Shown here piece after piece: positions 6,371 to 13,338 of a DNA stretch of 33,075 nt (its first letter is position 1; every line of letters begins with the position of its first letter). The DNA is from an uncultured Bacilli bacterium (GTDB taxonomy: Bacteria > Bacillota_I > Bacilli_A > RF39 > UBA660). Under the pieces are notes generated by a model. That model was not told where the DNA came from. It did no database searches and saw only the letters and a program-made list of their open reading frames with translations. Where the stretch lies: positions 1-33,075 of the forward strand of contig CAKOIM010000012.1 in assembly GCA_934086815.1 (NCBI GenBank), given 5' to 3'. The translations under genes and the position numbers were made by a program.

Positions 6371-9301
6371 TTAATTTTCTAATTTAGCACTAACTACTTT
6401 ACTTACACCAGATTCTTGCATTGTTATTCCATATAAAGAATCCGCATATTCCATCATTCTCTTTTTATGGGTAATAACTATAAATTGACTTCTTTCTTTT
6501 TCTAGATTTAAATATTTTCCAAACATATCAACATTAACTTCATCTAAAGCTGCTTCAGCTTCATCTAGTATTACAAATGGTGATGGTTTAACTCTTAACA
6601 TAGCAAATAATAAACAAATTGCCGTCAAAGCTTTTTCTCCCCCACTTAAAGATAATGGTGAATTAATTTTTTTACCCGGAGGTATCGCAATAATATCAAT
6701 TCCTGTATTAAGTAAATCATTTGGATCAGTTAAAACAAGTTCTCCTTTTCCACCTTTAAACATTAATTTAAATATTTCACTAAATTCTTTTTTAACTTTA
6801 TCAAAAGAACTAGCAAATTTTGATACCATAATATCATCCATTTGATTAATAATACCTTTTAATTCTACAGATGCAGTTTCTAAATCATATTTTTGAGCAT
6901 TAAGAAAATCATATCTTTTGGAAATTCTTTCATACTCTTCAATAGAACCGGTATTAACATTTCCCAAACGATTTAAATCTCTTTTTAATGTATTTACACG
7001 TTCTCTGGCAATATCTTGATCCATTTCCAATGAATAACTAATCGATGCAGAATCATATGTTAAATTATATTCGTTATTTAACTCCCCAAGTAAATTATCT
7101 AATTTTACTTCTATTTTTCCCATTCTTACTTCTTTATCTTTTAAATTATTATTAATACTATTATAATTACTATTATTATCTCTTATCTCTTTTTCTAAAG
7201 TATTAATACTTTCCTGTAAATCACTTTTTTTGTTAACTAAATTCTTTATTTCTTGCTCTAATATTTCTTTATCTTTATTATAGCTATTAATATTTTCTAA
7301 TAATTCTACTATCTTTTTGTCTAAATTATTTTCTTTTAAGTCTTTCATTCCTTCTAATTCACTTAAAACATTCATATGTTCTTCGGTTACTCTACTTAAA
7401 CTAGTTTTTTTATTAAACAATTCATCATTTAATAATATTATATATTTATTTAAAACATTTTCTCTTTCTTCAAGCTCTAATAATTCCTTAGTAACACTAT
7501 CTTCCTCGTTAGTTAAATCACTTATTGTTAAACTTAATTTTTGCAAGTCAGCTTTTAATTTATTTAATTCATTTTTTTCATTTAACATATTATTTTTCTT
7601 ACTAGTTCCCCCAGTAATAGACCCACCTACATGAATTATATCCCCTTCTAAAGATACTACTCTGTATTTATAATTTATAAGTCTACCAATTATATTCATT
7701 GTTCTTTCGTTATCAACAACAATAACTTGACCTAATCTATTTTCAACAATATTTTTATATATTGGATCAAACGTTACAAGTTCACTTAATATTCCCACAT
7801 AACCAGAAATATTTCTAATTTCATCTACTACACTGTAATCTATTTTTTTAGGCGTTATAACGCTTAATGGATAAAATGTTGCCCGTCCTAACTTACGTTC
7901 TTTTAAAAATGCAATAGCTTTTAATGCGGCATTATCATCATCTACAACTAAATAATTACTACTTGATCCCATTGCTACATCTAAAGCAACCATAAATCTT
8001 TCATCAACATTTATTAATTTACCAATTGTATTATGAATCCCATAAAGACGTGGATTATTTAAAATATTACGAACAGAAACCGGCGCTGAATTAGCACTTA
8101 TTATATTATTTTCTAGTATTTCTATTTTATTTTGTAATAAATATAAGGCTTTATTGTTTTCTAACAATCCATTTGTTACGGTACTTTTTTTAACCTTTAA
8201 TACTAATAGTTTATTTTTAACTTCTTCTAATTTTTCTCTTTCCCCTTTAATACTATTTTCAATATCAAGCACTTCTTTATTCATCACAGCAATATTTTTA
8301 TTAAGTCTTAATTCTTGTTCTTTTAAATTAATTAAATTATTATCTATTACATTGTTATTTACTTCATATTTTTGTCTTTCTAATGTTATTTTCTTTTCAC
8401 TAGTAAGTTCACTAATTTTTTCACTAAGCTTTAATAATTCATCTTTCTTACTATTAACTTTATCTTCTAATTCCAAATTATCTAATTTTAATTTTTCTAA
8501 CTTACTTTCATTAACATTATCTCTAAACATTAATATTTTTTCTTTTAAATTATCTATTTCATTTTTCAATGCACTATATTCACTATTTAAATCTTCTATA
8601 TCCTTAGCAATCAACGCAATATCTATTTTTTCTAACTCTTCTTTAATGTCTAAATACTTCCTTGCAACAATACTTTGTTCTTTTAAAGGCTCCACAGTCT
8701 TTGATAGTTCATCTATAATTAATTTAATTCGCATTAAATTTTCTTCAGTTTTATCTAATTTCTTTAAACTTTCTATTTTTCTTTTCTTATACTTTAATAC
8801 GCATGCCGCACTTTCAAATATTACTCTTCGATCTATTGGTTTAGAATTTACAATGTCTGTTACATTTCCTTGACTTATTATATTAAATGCAGTAGTTCCT
8901 GCACCAGAATCAATAAATAAATCAGTTATATCTTTAAGTCTTACACGAGAATTATTTAGAAAGTATTCATTTTCTCCAGTAGAATAAACTACTCTTTTAA
9001 CTTCAACTTCCTTAAAATCACTTTTTAAATAATTATCTGTATTATCAAATGTTAGTGCTACCATAGCTCTTTTTTGTGCTTCCCGAGATTCACTACCAGA
9101 AAATATACAATCAGTCATATTGTTATTTCCTCTTAAAGATTTTACTGATTGTTCTCCTAAAACCCATCTTACCGCATCAACTATATTACTTTTACCAGAT
9201 CCATTCGGACCAACCACCCCAGTAATACCAGGATTTATTTCTAAATCCAATTTATCAGCAAATGATTTAAAACCTTGGGCTTTTATACTCTTTAAATACA
9301 T
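6371..9301 (-). CDS. smc: Chromosome partition protein SMC
   Basis: ATPase of the condensin complex (with ScpA/ScpB) that organises and segregates the chromosome. N-terminal MYLKSIKAQGFKSFADK and Walker A GVVGPNGSGKSN are followed by a coiled coil. The hinge lies around the middle (NNPRLYGIHNTIGKL to GRATFYPLSVI), then comes a second coiled coil. The C-terminal head has signature LSLSGGEKALTA, Walker B PFVILDEAEAALDE and D-loop. At 976 aa it is about 200 residues shorter than B. subtilis SMC, which reflects shorter coiled-coil arms, since both heads and hinge are intact. An open frame reaches 9316, but the ATG at 9301 has the ribosome site AAGGTGAG (overlapping the rnc stop) and matches family N-termini. 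It forms an operon with rnc, as in Bacillus. Confidence 0.96.
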   Translation of the reverse strand: MYLKSIKAQGFKSFADKLDLEINPGITGVVGPNGSGKSNIVDAVRWVLGEQSVKSLRGNNNMTDCIFSGSESREAQKRAMVALTFDNTDNYLKSDFKEVEVKRVVYSTGENEYFLNNSRVRLKDITDLFIDSGAGTTAFNIISQGNVTDIVNSKPIDRRVIFESAACVLKYKKRKIESLKKLDKTEENLMRIKLIIDELSKTVEPLKEQSIVARKYLDIKEELEKIDIALIAKDIEDLNSEYSALKNEIDNLKEKILMFRDNVNESKLEKLKLDNLELEDKVNSKKDELLKLSEKISELTSEKKITLERQKYEVNNNVIDNNLINLKEQELRLNKNIAVMNKEVLDIENSIKGEREKLEEVKNKLLVLKVKKSTVTNGLLENNKALYLLQNKIEILENNIISANSAPVSVRNILNNPRLYGIHNTIGKLINVDERFMVALDVAMGSSSNYLVVDDDNAALKAIAFLKERKLGRATFYPLSVITPKKIDYSVVDEIRNISGYVGILSELVTFDPIYKNIVENRLGQVIVVDNERTMNIIGRLINYKYRVVSLEGDIIHVGGSITGGTSKKNNMLNEKNELNKLKADLQKLSLTISDLTNEEDSVTKELLELEERENVLNKYIILLNDELFNKKTSLSRVTEEHMNVLSELEGMKDLKENNLDKKIVELLENINSYNKDKEILEQEIKNLVNKKSDLQESINTLEKEIRDNNSNYNSINNNLKDKEVRMGKIEVKLDNLLGELNNEYNLTYDSASISYSLEMDQDIARERVNTLKRDLNRLGNVNTGSIEEYERISKRYDFLNAQKYDLETASVELKGIINQMDDIMVSKFASSFDKVKKEFSEIFKLMFKGGKGELVLTDPNDLLNTGIDIIAIPPGKKINSPLSLSGGEKALTAICLLFAMLRVKPSPFVILDEAEAALDEVNVDMFGKYLNLEKERSQFIVITHKKRMMEYADSLYGITMQESGVSKVVSAKLEN

Positions 9302-9305
9302 AAAC

Positions 9306-9953
9306 TCACCTTGCACTTTTACTTAAAGCATCATATGCTGCCTTTTGTTCAGCTTCTTTTTTGCTTTTTCCAGTTCCTTTTCCATAAATAATATTATCTA
9401 TTTTTACTTCAACGACAAATCTTTTTTTATGGGCTTCCCCATATTCCCTAACTAAAACATATTCTAATGACTTTCTATCTGTTTGAACAATTTCTTGTAA
9501 CCTTGTTTTATAATCCTCATTAAAATCTCTTTTATCTATAATATAGGGAACTATTACTTCTTTAACATAATCTTTAGCTATATCAAAGCCTTGATCTAAA
9601 TAAATAACTGCTAAAACTGCTTCAAAAACATCGGCAATAATAGTATCATTTAATGTTTTTGATTGTCCTTGACCTAAACGTATATATTTGTCAAAACCAA
9701 GATCTTTAAAAAAAGTTGCCAAAGCTTTTTCACAAACATAATTAGCTCTTAACTTTGTCATAGTTCCTTCTTTAAAATCCGTCGTTAAATAAAAGTATTC
9801 ACTCATAATTAACTCTAATACTGCATCCCCTAAAAACTCTAATCTTTCATAAGATTCACAGTTATGTTCATTAGCATAACTACTATGTGTAAGGGCCGTA
9901 TTTAATAGTTCTAAATCATTTATTTTTATATTAAATTTATTTAAAAAATCCAT
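9306..9953 (-). CDS. rnc: Ribonuclease III
   Basis: Double-strand-specific endonuclease for rRNA and mRNA processing. The signature block YERLEFLGDAVLELIMSEYF (residues about 34-53) carries the catalytic Glu/Asp. DTIIADVFEAVLAVIYLDQG carries the second acidic pair. A C-terminal dsRNA-binding domain runs from DYKTRLQEIVQ to the GTGKSKKEAEQKAA helix. Length 215 aa is slightly below the usual 225-250. The gene has its own promoter at 9977-10004 and is followed directly by smc, whose ribosome site overlaps the rnc stop. Confidence 0.97.
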   Translation of the reverse strand: MDFLNKFNIKINDLELLNTALTHSSYANEHNCESYERLEFLGDAVLELIMSEYFYLTTDFKEGTMTKLRANYVCEKALATFFKDLGFDKYIRLGQGQSKTLNDTIIADVFEAVLAVIYLDQGFDIAKDYVKEVIVPYIIDKRDFNEDYKTRLQEIVQTDRKSLEYVLVREYGEAHKKRFVVEVKIDNIIYGKGTGKSKKEAEQKAAYDALSKSAR

Positions 9954-9976
9954 TATATCAAATCCAATCTTTTCTA

Positions 9977-10004
9977 ATTATAACAAATTTTTTTCATTTT
10001 GAAA
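9977..10004 (-). promoter_or_regulatory. Candidate promoter for rnc-smc
   Basis: Minus strand -35 TTTCAA (9999-10004), 16-bp spacer, perfect -10 TATAAT (9977-9982), about 24 bp before the rnc start. The -35 is weak. Confidence 0.5.
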
Positions 10005-10007
10005 ACA

Positions 10008-10036
10008 TTTACAAATAAAGAAAAATATAGTACAAT
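10008..10036 (+). promoter_or_regulatory. Promoter for the yidD-lipoprotein unit
   Basis: -35 TTTACA (10008-10013), 17-bp spacer, -10 TACAAT (10031-10036), 15 bp before the yidD ATG. The leader would be very short. It is back to back with the rnc promoter. Confidence 0.6.
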
Positions 10037-10051
10037 TTTAGTAGATGAGAT

Positions 10052-10273
10052 ATGATAAAAAAATTATTTTTAAATATAATAAAAATATATCAAGTAACTC
10101 CATTTCATATGCATTCATTTTGTAGATTTAAACCTACTTGTAGTGAATATACTTATGAGGCAATTAATGAATATGGAGTTTTAAAAGGCACTTATTTAGG
10201 TATAAAGCGTATTATAAAATGTAATCCATTTGGAAAATACGGTTATGACCCACTTAAAAAGGAAGGTAAATAA
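10052..10273 (+). CDS. yidD: Membrane protein insertion efficiency factor YidD
   Basis: A 73-aa protein with all family landmarks. These are the amphipathic N-terminus (LFLNIIKIYQ), the CRFKPTCSEYTYEAI block with the conserved Cys pair, KGTYLGIKRIIKCNPF with the third Cys, and terminal GYDPL. YidD acts at the inner face of the membrane and helps YidC-dependent insertion. In many bacteria it sits next to rnpA/yidC; here it is beside an unrelated lipoprotein gene, whose ATG follows the yidD stop directly. The ribosome site of that next gene, AAGGAAGG, lies in the last yidD codons. Confidence 0.95.
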   Translation: MIKKLFLNIIKIYQVTPFHMHSFCRFKPTCSEYTYEAINEYGVLKGTYLGIKRIIKCNPFGKYGYDPLKKEGK

Positions 10274-11134
10274 ATGAAAAAAATATTATTAATAGTAACT
10301 ACAATCTTACTTTTAACTGGTTGTAATTTAAAAAAAGACAACTTAGAAAACTCGACTATATATACTACGATATATCCAATTAAATATTTAACGGAATTTT
10401 TGTATAAAGATTATGCTAATATTGAAAGTATATATCCCGCTGGAGCGGATGTTACGAATTATAGTTTAACAGAAAAGCAAATTAATAAGTATGCAAAAGC
10501 TGATTTATTTATTTATAATGGTTTAAGTAACGAAAAAAATATAACTAAAAATTTAATTAATAAAAATCGCAACTTACTAATAATTGATGTTTCTAATGGA
10601 CTATCTTATACATATGGTGTAAAAGAATTATGGATGAGTCCAAACAATTACTTGATGTTAGCCAAAAATATTAAAGATTATTTAAAAGAATACTTACAAA
10701 GTTCAATAATTACTGAAAATGTTGATCATAAATATAACGAGTTAGCAGAGATATTATCTACAAAAGATGCTGATTTAAGAGAAATTGGAAAAAAAGCTAT
10801 GGAAAATGGCACTAATACTTTAGTTGTTAGTGATAATGTATTTAGATTTTTAGAAAATTACGGATTTAATATTATTTCACTAGATGAAGAAACATTAACT
10901 GAAAGTTCACTTAATTCTATTAAAAGTAGTTTTATGAAAAAGAAATATAAAAATATTTTAGTCTTAGATAATAATTACACAGATAATATTAAAAATATAA
11001 TAAATGATAGCAAAGCTAAAGCTATTGATGTTAAGTCAATGATGAACACAGATGCCAATAATAATACGGAAGATTATTTAACTGTTATGCAAGATTTAAT
11101 CGATAATATCAGAAATTTGTGCATTGTTGATTGA
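10274..11134 (+). CDS. ZnuA/AdcA-like metal-binding-family lipoprotein with lost His ligands
   Basis: A 286-aa lipoprotein. A signal peptide ends in lipobox LLTGC with Cys17 as the lipidated residue. The fold pattern is that of cluster A-I (zinc/manganese) ABC substrate-binding proteins: IYTTIYPIKYLTEF strand, IYPAGADVTNYSLTEKQI, KADLFIYNGL, KELWMSPNNYLMLAKNI, and a C-lobe with LVVSDNVFRFLENYGF. At the sites where metal-binding His normally occur (DPHxYEP, DPHxWLDP, HDAFxYF) this protein has TNY, KEL and SDN. It therefore probably does not bind zinc in the standard way. No permease or ATPase gene is adjacent. It may bind another ligand or be a degenerate receptor. Confidence 0.75.
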   Translation: MKKILLIVTTILLLTGCNLKKDNLENSTIYTTIYPIKYLTEFLYKDYANIESIYPAGADVTNYSLTEKQINKYAKADLFIYNGLSNEKNITKNLINKNRNLLIIDVSNGLSYTYGVKELWMSPNNYLMLAKNIKDYLKEYLQSSIITENVDHKYNELAEILSTKDADLREIGKKAMENGTNTLVVSDNVFRFLENYGFNIISLDEETLTESSLNSIKSSFMKKKYKNILVLDNNYTDNIKNIINDSKAKAIDVKSMMNTDANNNTEDYLTVMQDLIDNIRNLCIVD

Positions 11135-11159
11135 CAACCACCTACTTTTATATTAAAAT
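11131..11159 (+). promoter_or_regulatory. Strong promoter of tRNA-Ser
   Basis: Perfect -35 TTGACA (11131-11136), 17-bp spacer, -10 TAAAAT (11154-11159), about 16 bp before the mature tRNA 5' end. The -35 overlaps the stop codon of the lipoprotein gene. Confidence 0.8.
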
Positions 11160-11174
11160 ATAGAAGTAGCTTAT

Positions 11175-11267
11175 GGAGTAGTACTCAAGAGGCTGAAGAG
11201 GGATCCCTGCTAAGGATTTAGGTCGGCGAATGCTGGCGCGGAGGTTCAAATCCTCTCTACTCCGCCA
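11175..11267 (+). tRNA. tRNA-Ser (GCU)
   Basis: Acceptor strands GGAGTAG and CTACTCC pair perfectly, with discriminator G and an encoded CCA. The anticodon loop CTGCTAA gives GCT at 11209-11211. The long variable arm and T arm (GGTTCAAATCC) are typical of class II tRNA-Ser. Its 3' end, from 11245, is also the left attachment core of the prophage. The element supplies the 3' end and leaves the tRNA intact, but the native tRNA terminator is now about 5.5 kb away at 16767-16794. Confidence 0.97.
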
Positions 11268-11274
11268 TTAAGTT
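11245..11274 (+). repeat. attL core (30-bp direct repeat, left copy)
   Basis: A perfect 30-bp match to 16733-16762. It covers the T-arm 3' half, acceptor strand and CCA of tRNA-Ser plus ATTAAGTT. Its last base overlaps the integrase stop codon. A perfect 9-bp inverted repeat (11275-11283 / 11288-11296) begins directly after the core. Confidence 0.93.
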
Positions 11275-12248
11275 TAAAACATAGATATATGTTTTAATAT
11301 AGAGATTAATTTTTTAAAATCGTTTGTTAGTGTTAATAAAAAATTGGATCTCATATTGTTTAGAGTGTTATACACTCTTTTTTCTTGTCTTAAATCAGTA
11401 TGCGTATAAATATCTAATGTAGTACTAGTCTTACTATGTCCTAATCTACGTGAAACTTCATTTATATACATACCATTTTGCAATAACAAAGTCGCATGAC
11501 TATGTCTAAACTGATGTAAAGTAATAGGTCTTATGTTAGCCTTTAAACATGCTATTTTCTTATATCTATTTATTGTTGTCGGAGCTAAAGGCTTTACACC
11601 ACCAAATATAAAATAATCATAACTAACTTCCCCGTATAAATCACAATAATACTTTTTTAATTTTAACAAATCTCTATAAAGAATATTATCAATTTTTATA
11701 TTTCTTATACTAGATTGATTTTTCGGTGTATCTAAATGACGACCACCCTTAGTAGTTAAATTTTTTGTAATAGAAATATAACCATTATTTAAATCACTAA
11801 ATTTAAGTGCCATTGCCTCGCCTGGTCTAGTCCCCGTAAAAAACATTAAATTAAAAAATTGCTTATAAACATTATTTTCTACGCATTTAATAAATTTTTT
11901 AAATTCATCTAACGTATAAAAATCAACTTTCTTTTCTTCAAATTTCTTTTTAAAATTTCCAACATCTTTTACAGGATTATTTTTAAGACCGTGAAAATCA
12001 CAACAGTATTTCAAAAATCCACTAAACTCAATATATAATTTACTCATATAACTATTTTTTAAATTTAAATCATAAATAGAGTTTTGCCAATTTACAATAT
12101 CTTTTGATGTAATATCTTCAATATTATAATTACTAAAATAAGGTATTATTTTAGATTTAAAATCGTTTGTTAGTGTTACAAAACCTTGTTTTTTATGCCG
12201 TTTTGAAGCATATATTTTAAATTCTTCGTAAGCCTCTAAAAAGCTCAT
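11274..12248 (-). CDS. int: Prophage tyrosine integrase
   Basis: A 324-aa tyrosine recombinase that should catalyse integration and excision at the tRNA-Ser core. Residues 1-100 form a SAM-like core-binding domain. The catalytic domain has Arg141 (FTGTRPGEAMAL), His245-x-x-Arg248 (HQFRH), His271 (LGHSKTSTT) and Tyr281 (LDIYTH), a full R-H-R-H-Y set. The gene ends exactly at the attL core, the usual position for tRNA-targeting integrases. A 23-bp DNA repeat gives TLTNDFK both near the N-terminus (25-31) and in the C-terminal tail (307-313). Promoter at 12268-12295. The ribosome site GAGGTGA is part of a small hairpin (12252-12265) that could limit translation. Confidence 0.94.
   Translation of the reverse strand: MSFLEAYEEFKIYASKRHKKQGFVTLTNDFKSKIIPYFSNYNIEDITSKDIVNWQNSIYDLNLKNSYMSKLYIEFSGFLKYCCDFHGLKNNPVKDVGNFKKKFEEKKVDFYTLDEFKKFIKCVENNVYKQFFNLMFFTGTRPGEAMALKFSDLNNGYISITKNLTTKGGRHLDTPKNQSSIRNIKIDNILYRDLLKLKKYYCDLYGEVSYDYFIFGGVKPLAPTTINRYKKIACLKANIRPITLHQFRHSHATLLLQNGMYINEVSRRLGHSKTSTTLDIYTHTDLRQEKRVYNTLNNMRSNFLLTLTNDFKKLISILKHISMF
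11313..11335. repeat. 23-bp direct repeat, copy 1 (3' end of int)
   Basis: Identical over 23 bp to 12156-12178. It contains AAAATCGTTTGTTAGTGTTA and lies 38 bp inside the attL core, within the integrase C-terminal tail. Confidence 0.9.
12156..12178. repeat. 23-bp direct repeat, copy 2 (5' end of int)
   Basis: Second perfect copy of the 11313-11335 repeat, in the codons for integrase residues about 24-31. The two copies are in the same reading frame. Confidence 0.9.
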
Positions 12249-12267
12249 ATTCTCACCTCAGTGAGTT

Positions 12268-12295
12268 ATTATAATGATTTTTCTAATATTGTCAA
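12268..12295 (-). promoter_or_regulatory. Promoter of the integrase gene
   Basis: Minus strand perfect -35 TTGACA (12290-12295), 16-bp spacer, perfect -10 TATAAT (12268-12273), 20 bp before the integrase ATG. The leader carries GAGGTGA within a CTCAC-CTCA-GTGAG inverted repeat (12252-12265). Confidence 0.75.
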
Positions 12296-12314
12296 ATCAC
12301 CTACCTTGAATTAA

Positions 12315-12866
12315 TTATACATTATCATTATAATTATGTAAATCTAAATATCTTAATATCAATGAACTAGAACGCCTTAATACATCCCAATAACCGATTT
12401 TAGCAATATGTTTTACAAATATTGAATAATCTATAAATCCCTCAAAATCATCTATTATTTCAAATATTTCTATAACTTTTTCACTTTCTGTTTTTCCCTC
12501 TCCGTGTATATATCCATTTAATCTCTTTTTCAATGACCCGTAAACATCATCTAAATTATATTGAAATTTATCCTCATCGTAATAATGTATTAAATATAAC
12601 AATGACCTTTTTAAACTTCTACTTTCTTCTATATAATTAGGTGTAATTCCTAACTCATCTGCTAACGCACTATTCCACTTAGCATTTTTAAAAGTAAGTA
12701 CTATATGCCAATGTTCTTTCTTTATTTCTCCCTTTTCGTTTGTATCTCTATCATGCAATATATATGCATAATCATATGATGATTTAATTTTTTCTAAAGC
12801 TTTAACGTGTGTTTCATCTTCCGGATATAAAACTAAATTAAAACTTTTACATCTATATTTTTCCAT
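12315..12866 (-). CDS. rep: Rolling-circle replication initiator, Rep_2 (pMV158 RepB) type
   Basis: A 183-aa HUH endonuclease that should nick the double-strand origin and start rolling-circle replication of the phage circle. HUH motif is His52-Trp-His54 (KKEHWHIVLTF). Upstream His38 and Asp41 (LHDRD) have the same three-residue spacing as the His39/Asp42 metal ligands of pMV158 RepB. Tyr91 in SLLYLIHYYDEDKFQY is the likely catalytic tyrosine, equivalent to RepB Tyr99. The C-terminal part is divergent. This is a plasmid-family Rep, not the larger pII type of Ff phages. The frame opens at a GTG (12884), but the ribosome site AAAGGA lies inside that extension, so the ATG at 12866 is preferred. 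The candidate origin is directly upstream. Confidence 0.88.
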   Translation of the reverse strand: MEKYRCKSFNLVLYPEDETHVKALEKIKSSYDYAYILHDRDTNEKGEIKKEHWHIVLTFKNAKWNSALADELGITPNYIEESRSLKRSLLYLIHYYDEDKFQYNLDDVYGSLKKRLNGYIHGEGKTESEKVIEIFEIIDDFEGFIDYSIFVKHIAKIGYWDVLRRSSSLILRYLDLHNYNDNV

Positions 12867-12878
12867 TTTTTCCTTTCT

Positions 12879-12892
12879 TGACACCTGACACC
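12879..12892. repeat. Tandem 7-bp repeat beside the origin hairpin
   Basis: Two perfect adjacent copies of TGACACC (GGTGTCA on the rep strand) lie between the nick hairpin and rep. Position and layout suggest a Rep-binding (proximal direct repeat or bind) site. Confidence 0.65.
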
Positions 12893-12925
12893 ATAATTGC
12901 TTTTAGTCGTAGTGAAGCAATTATG
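12892..12925 (-). other. Candidate double-strand origin (dso) hairpin with pMV158-type nick site
   Basis: A perfect 11-bp stem, CATAATTGCTT (12892-12902) / AAGCAATTATG (12915-12925), presents a 12-base loop. On the minus strand the loop reads CACTACGACTAA. It contains ACTACGAC, matching the pMV158/pE194 nick consensus TACTACG/AC at all but the first base; the predicted cut lies between 12908 and 12907. The position immediately upstream of a RepB-like gene supports origin function. Confidence 0.78.
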
Positions 12926-12948
12926 AGCTATTATGTCCCTATAATTTA

Positions 12949-13047
12949 GTTTGCTTACGCAAACGATTATCTATATACAAAATCCAGCGGGATTTTGTTC
13001 CGCCTTTTTTTTCAACATTCCCTTGGGAATGTAGTAAAAAAAGGCGG
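12949..13047. other. Hairpin array in the phage non-coding region (packaging signal / ssDNA origin candidate)
   Basis: Three further hairpins follow the dso. Hairpin one is GTTTGC/GCAAAC (12949-12964). Hairpin two is ACAAAATCC/GGATTTTGT with an AGCG loop (12977-12998). Hairpin three is a 48-base structure (13000-13047), with outer CCGCCTTTTTTT/AAAAAAAGGCGG and inner ACATTCCC/GGGAATGT. With the dso they fill the 196-bp gap between rep and the pVI-like gene. Ff phages carry their packaging signal and both origins as consecutive hairpins in the equivalent place. The large hairpin may also stop transcription of the virion operon. Confidence 0.7.
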
Positions 13048-13062
13048 CTAAAAAAACCCGTA

Positions 13063-13338
13063 TTAATGCCAGCATGAAATATTCACGCTTGGTATTAAAT
13101 TTAAACAAAATACAAAACCGTTCCAAATGTGTTTAATATTATAAATAACAGTCATTGCTACTGCACAAGTTATCCAAAATTTTAAATCAATAAACATATT
13201 AATTAAACCCAAACTATCTATAATACCATTAAACAAAAAATTTAACGTAGTCATAAATTTATCTGGTAAACTTGGCAACTCAAATGGTATTAAGTTTATA
13301 ATACCAGTTAATAATTTAAATATTCCCTCTATGATCAT
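13063..13338 (-). CDS. pVI-like small hydrophobic minor virion protein
   Basis: A 91-aa protein, largely hydrophobic, with an amphipathic N-terminal stretch (IIEGIFKLLTGIINLIPF) and two likely membrane segments around residues 30-50 and 53-72. It begins inside the end of the pIII-like gene (4-bp overlap) and is the last gene of the virion operon. In Ff phages the pIII gene is followed by gene VI, encoding a 112-aa hydrophobic protein that caps the same virion end. Size, hydrophobicity and position agree with a pVI analogue; no sequence motif proves it. Confidence 0.6.
   Translation of the reverse strand: MIIEGIFKLLTGIINLIPFELPSLPDKFMTTLNFLFNGIIDSLGLINMFIDLKFWITCAVAMTVIYNIKHIWNGFVFCLNLIPSVNISCWH

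Noticed and set aside
8154..8873. 239-aa plus-strand open frame within smc
   Set aside because: Antisense shadow of the smc coiled coil; it is Ser/Phe/Leu-rich without motifs or a ribosome site.
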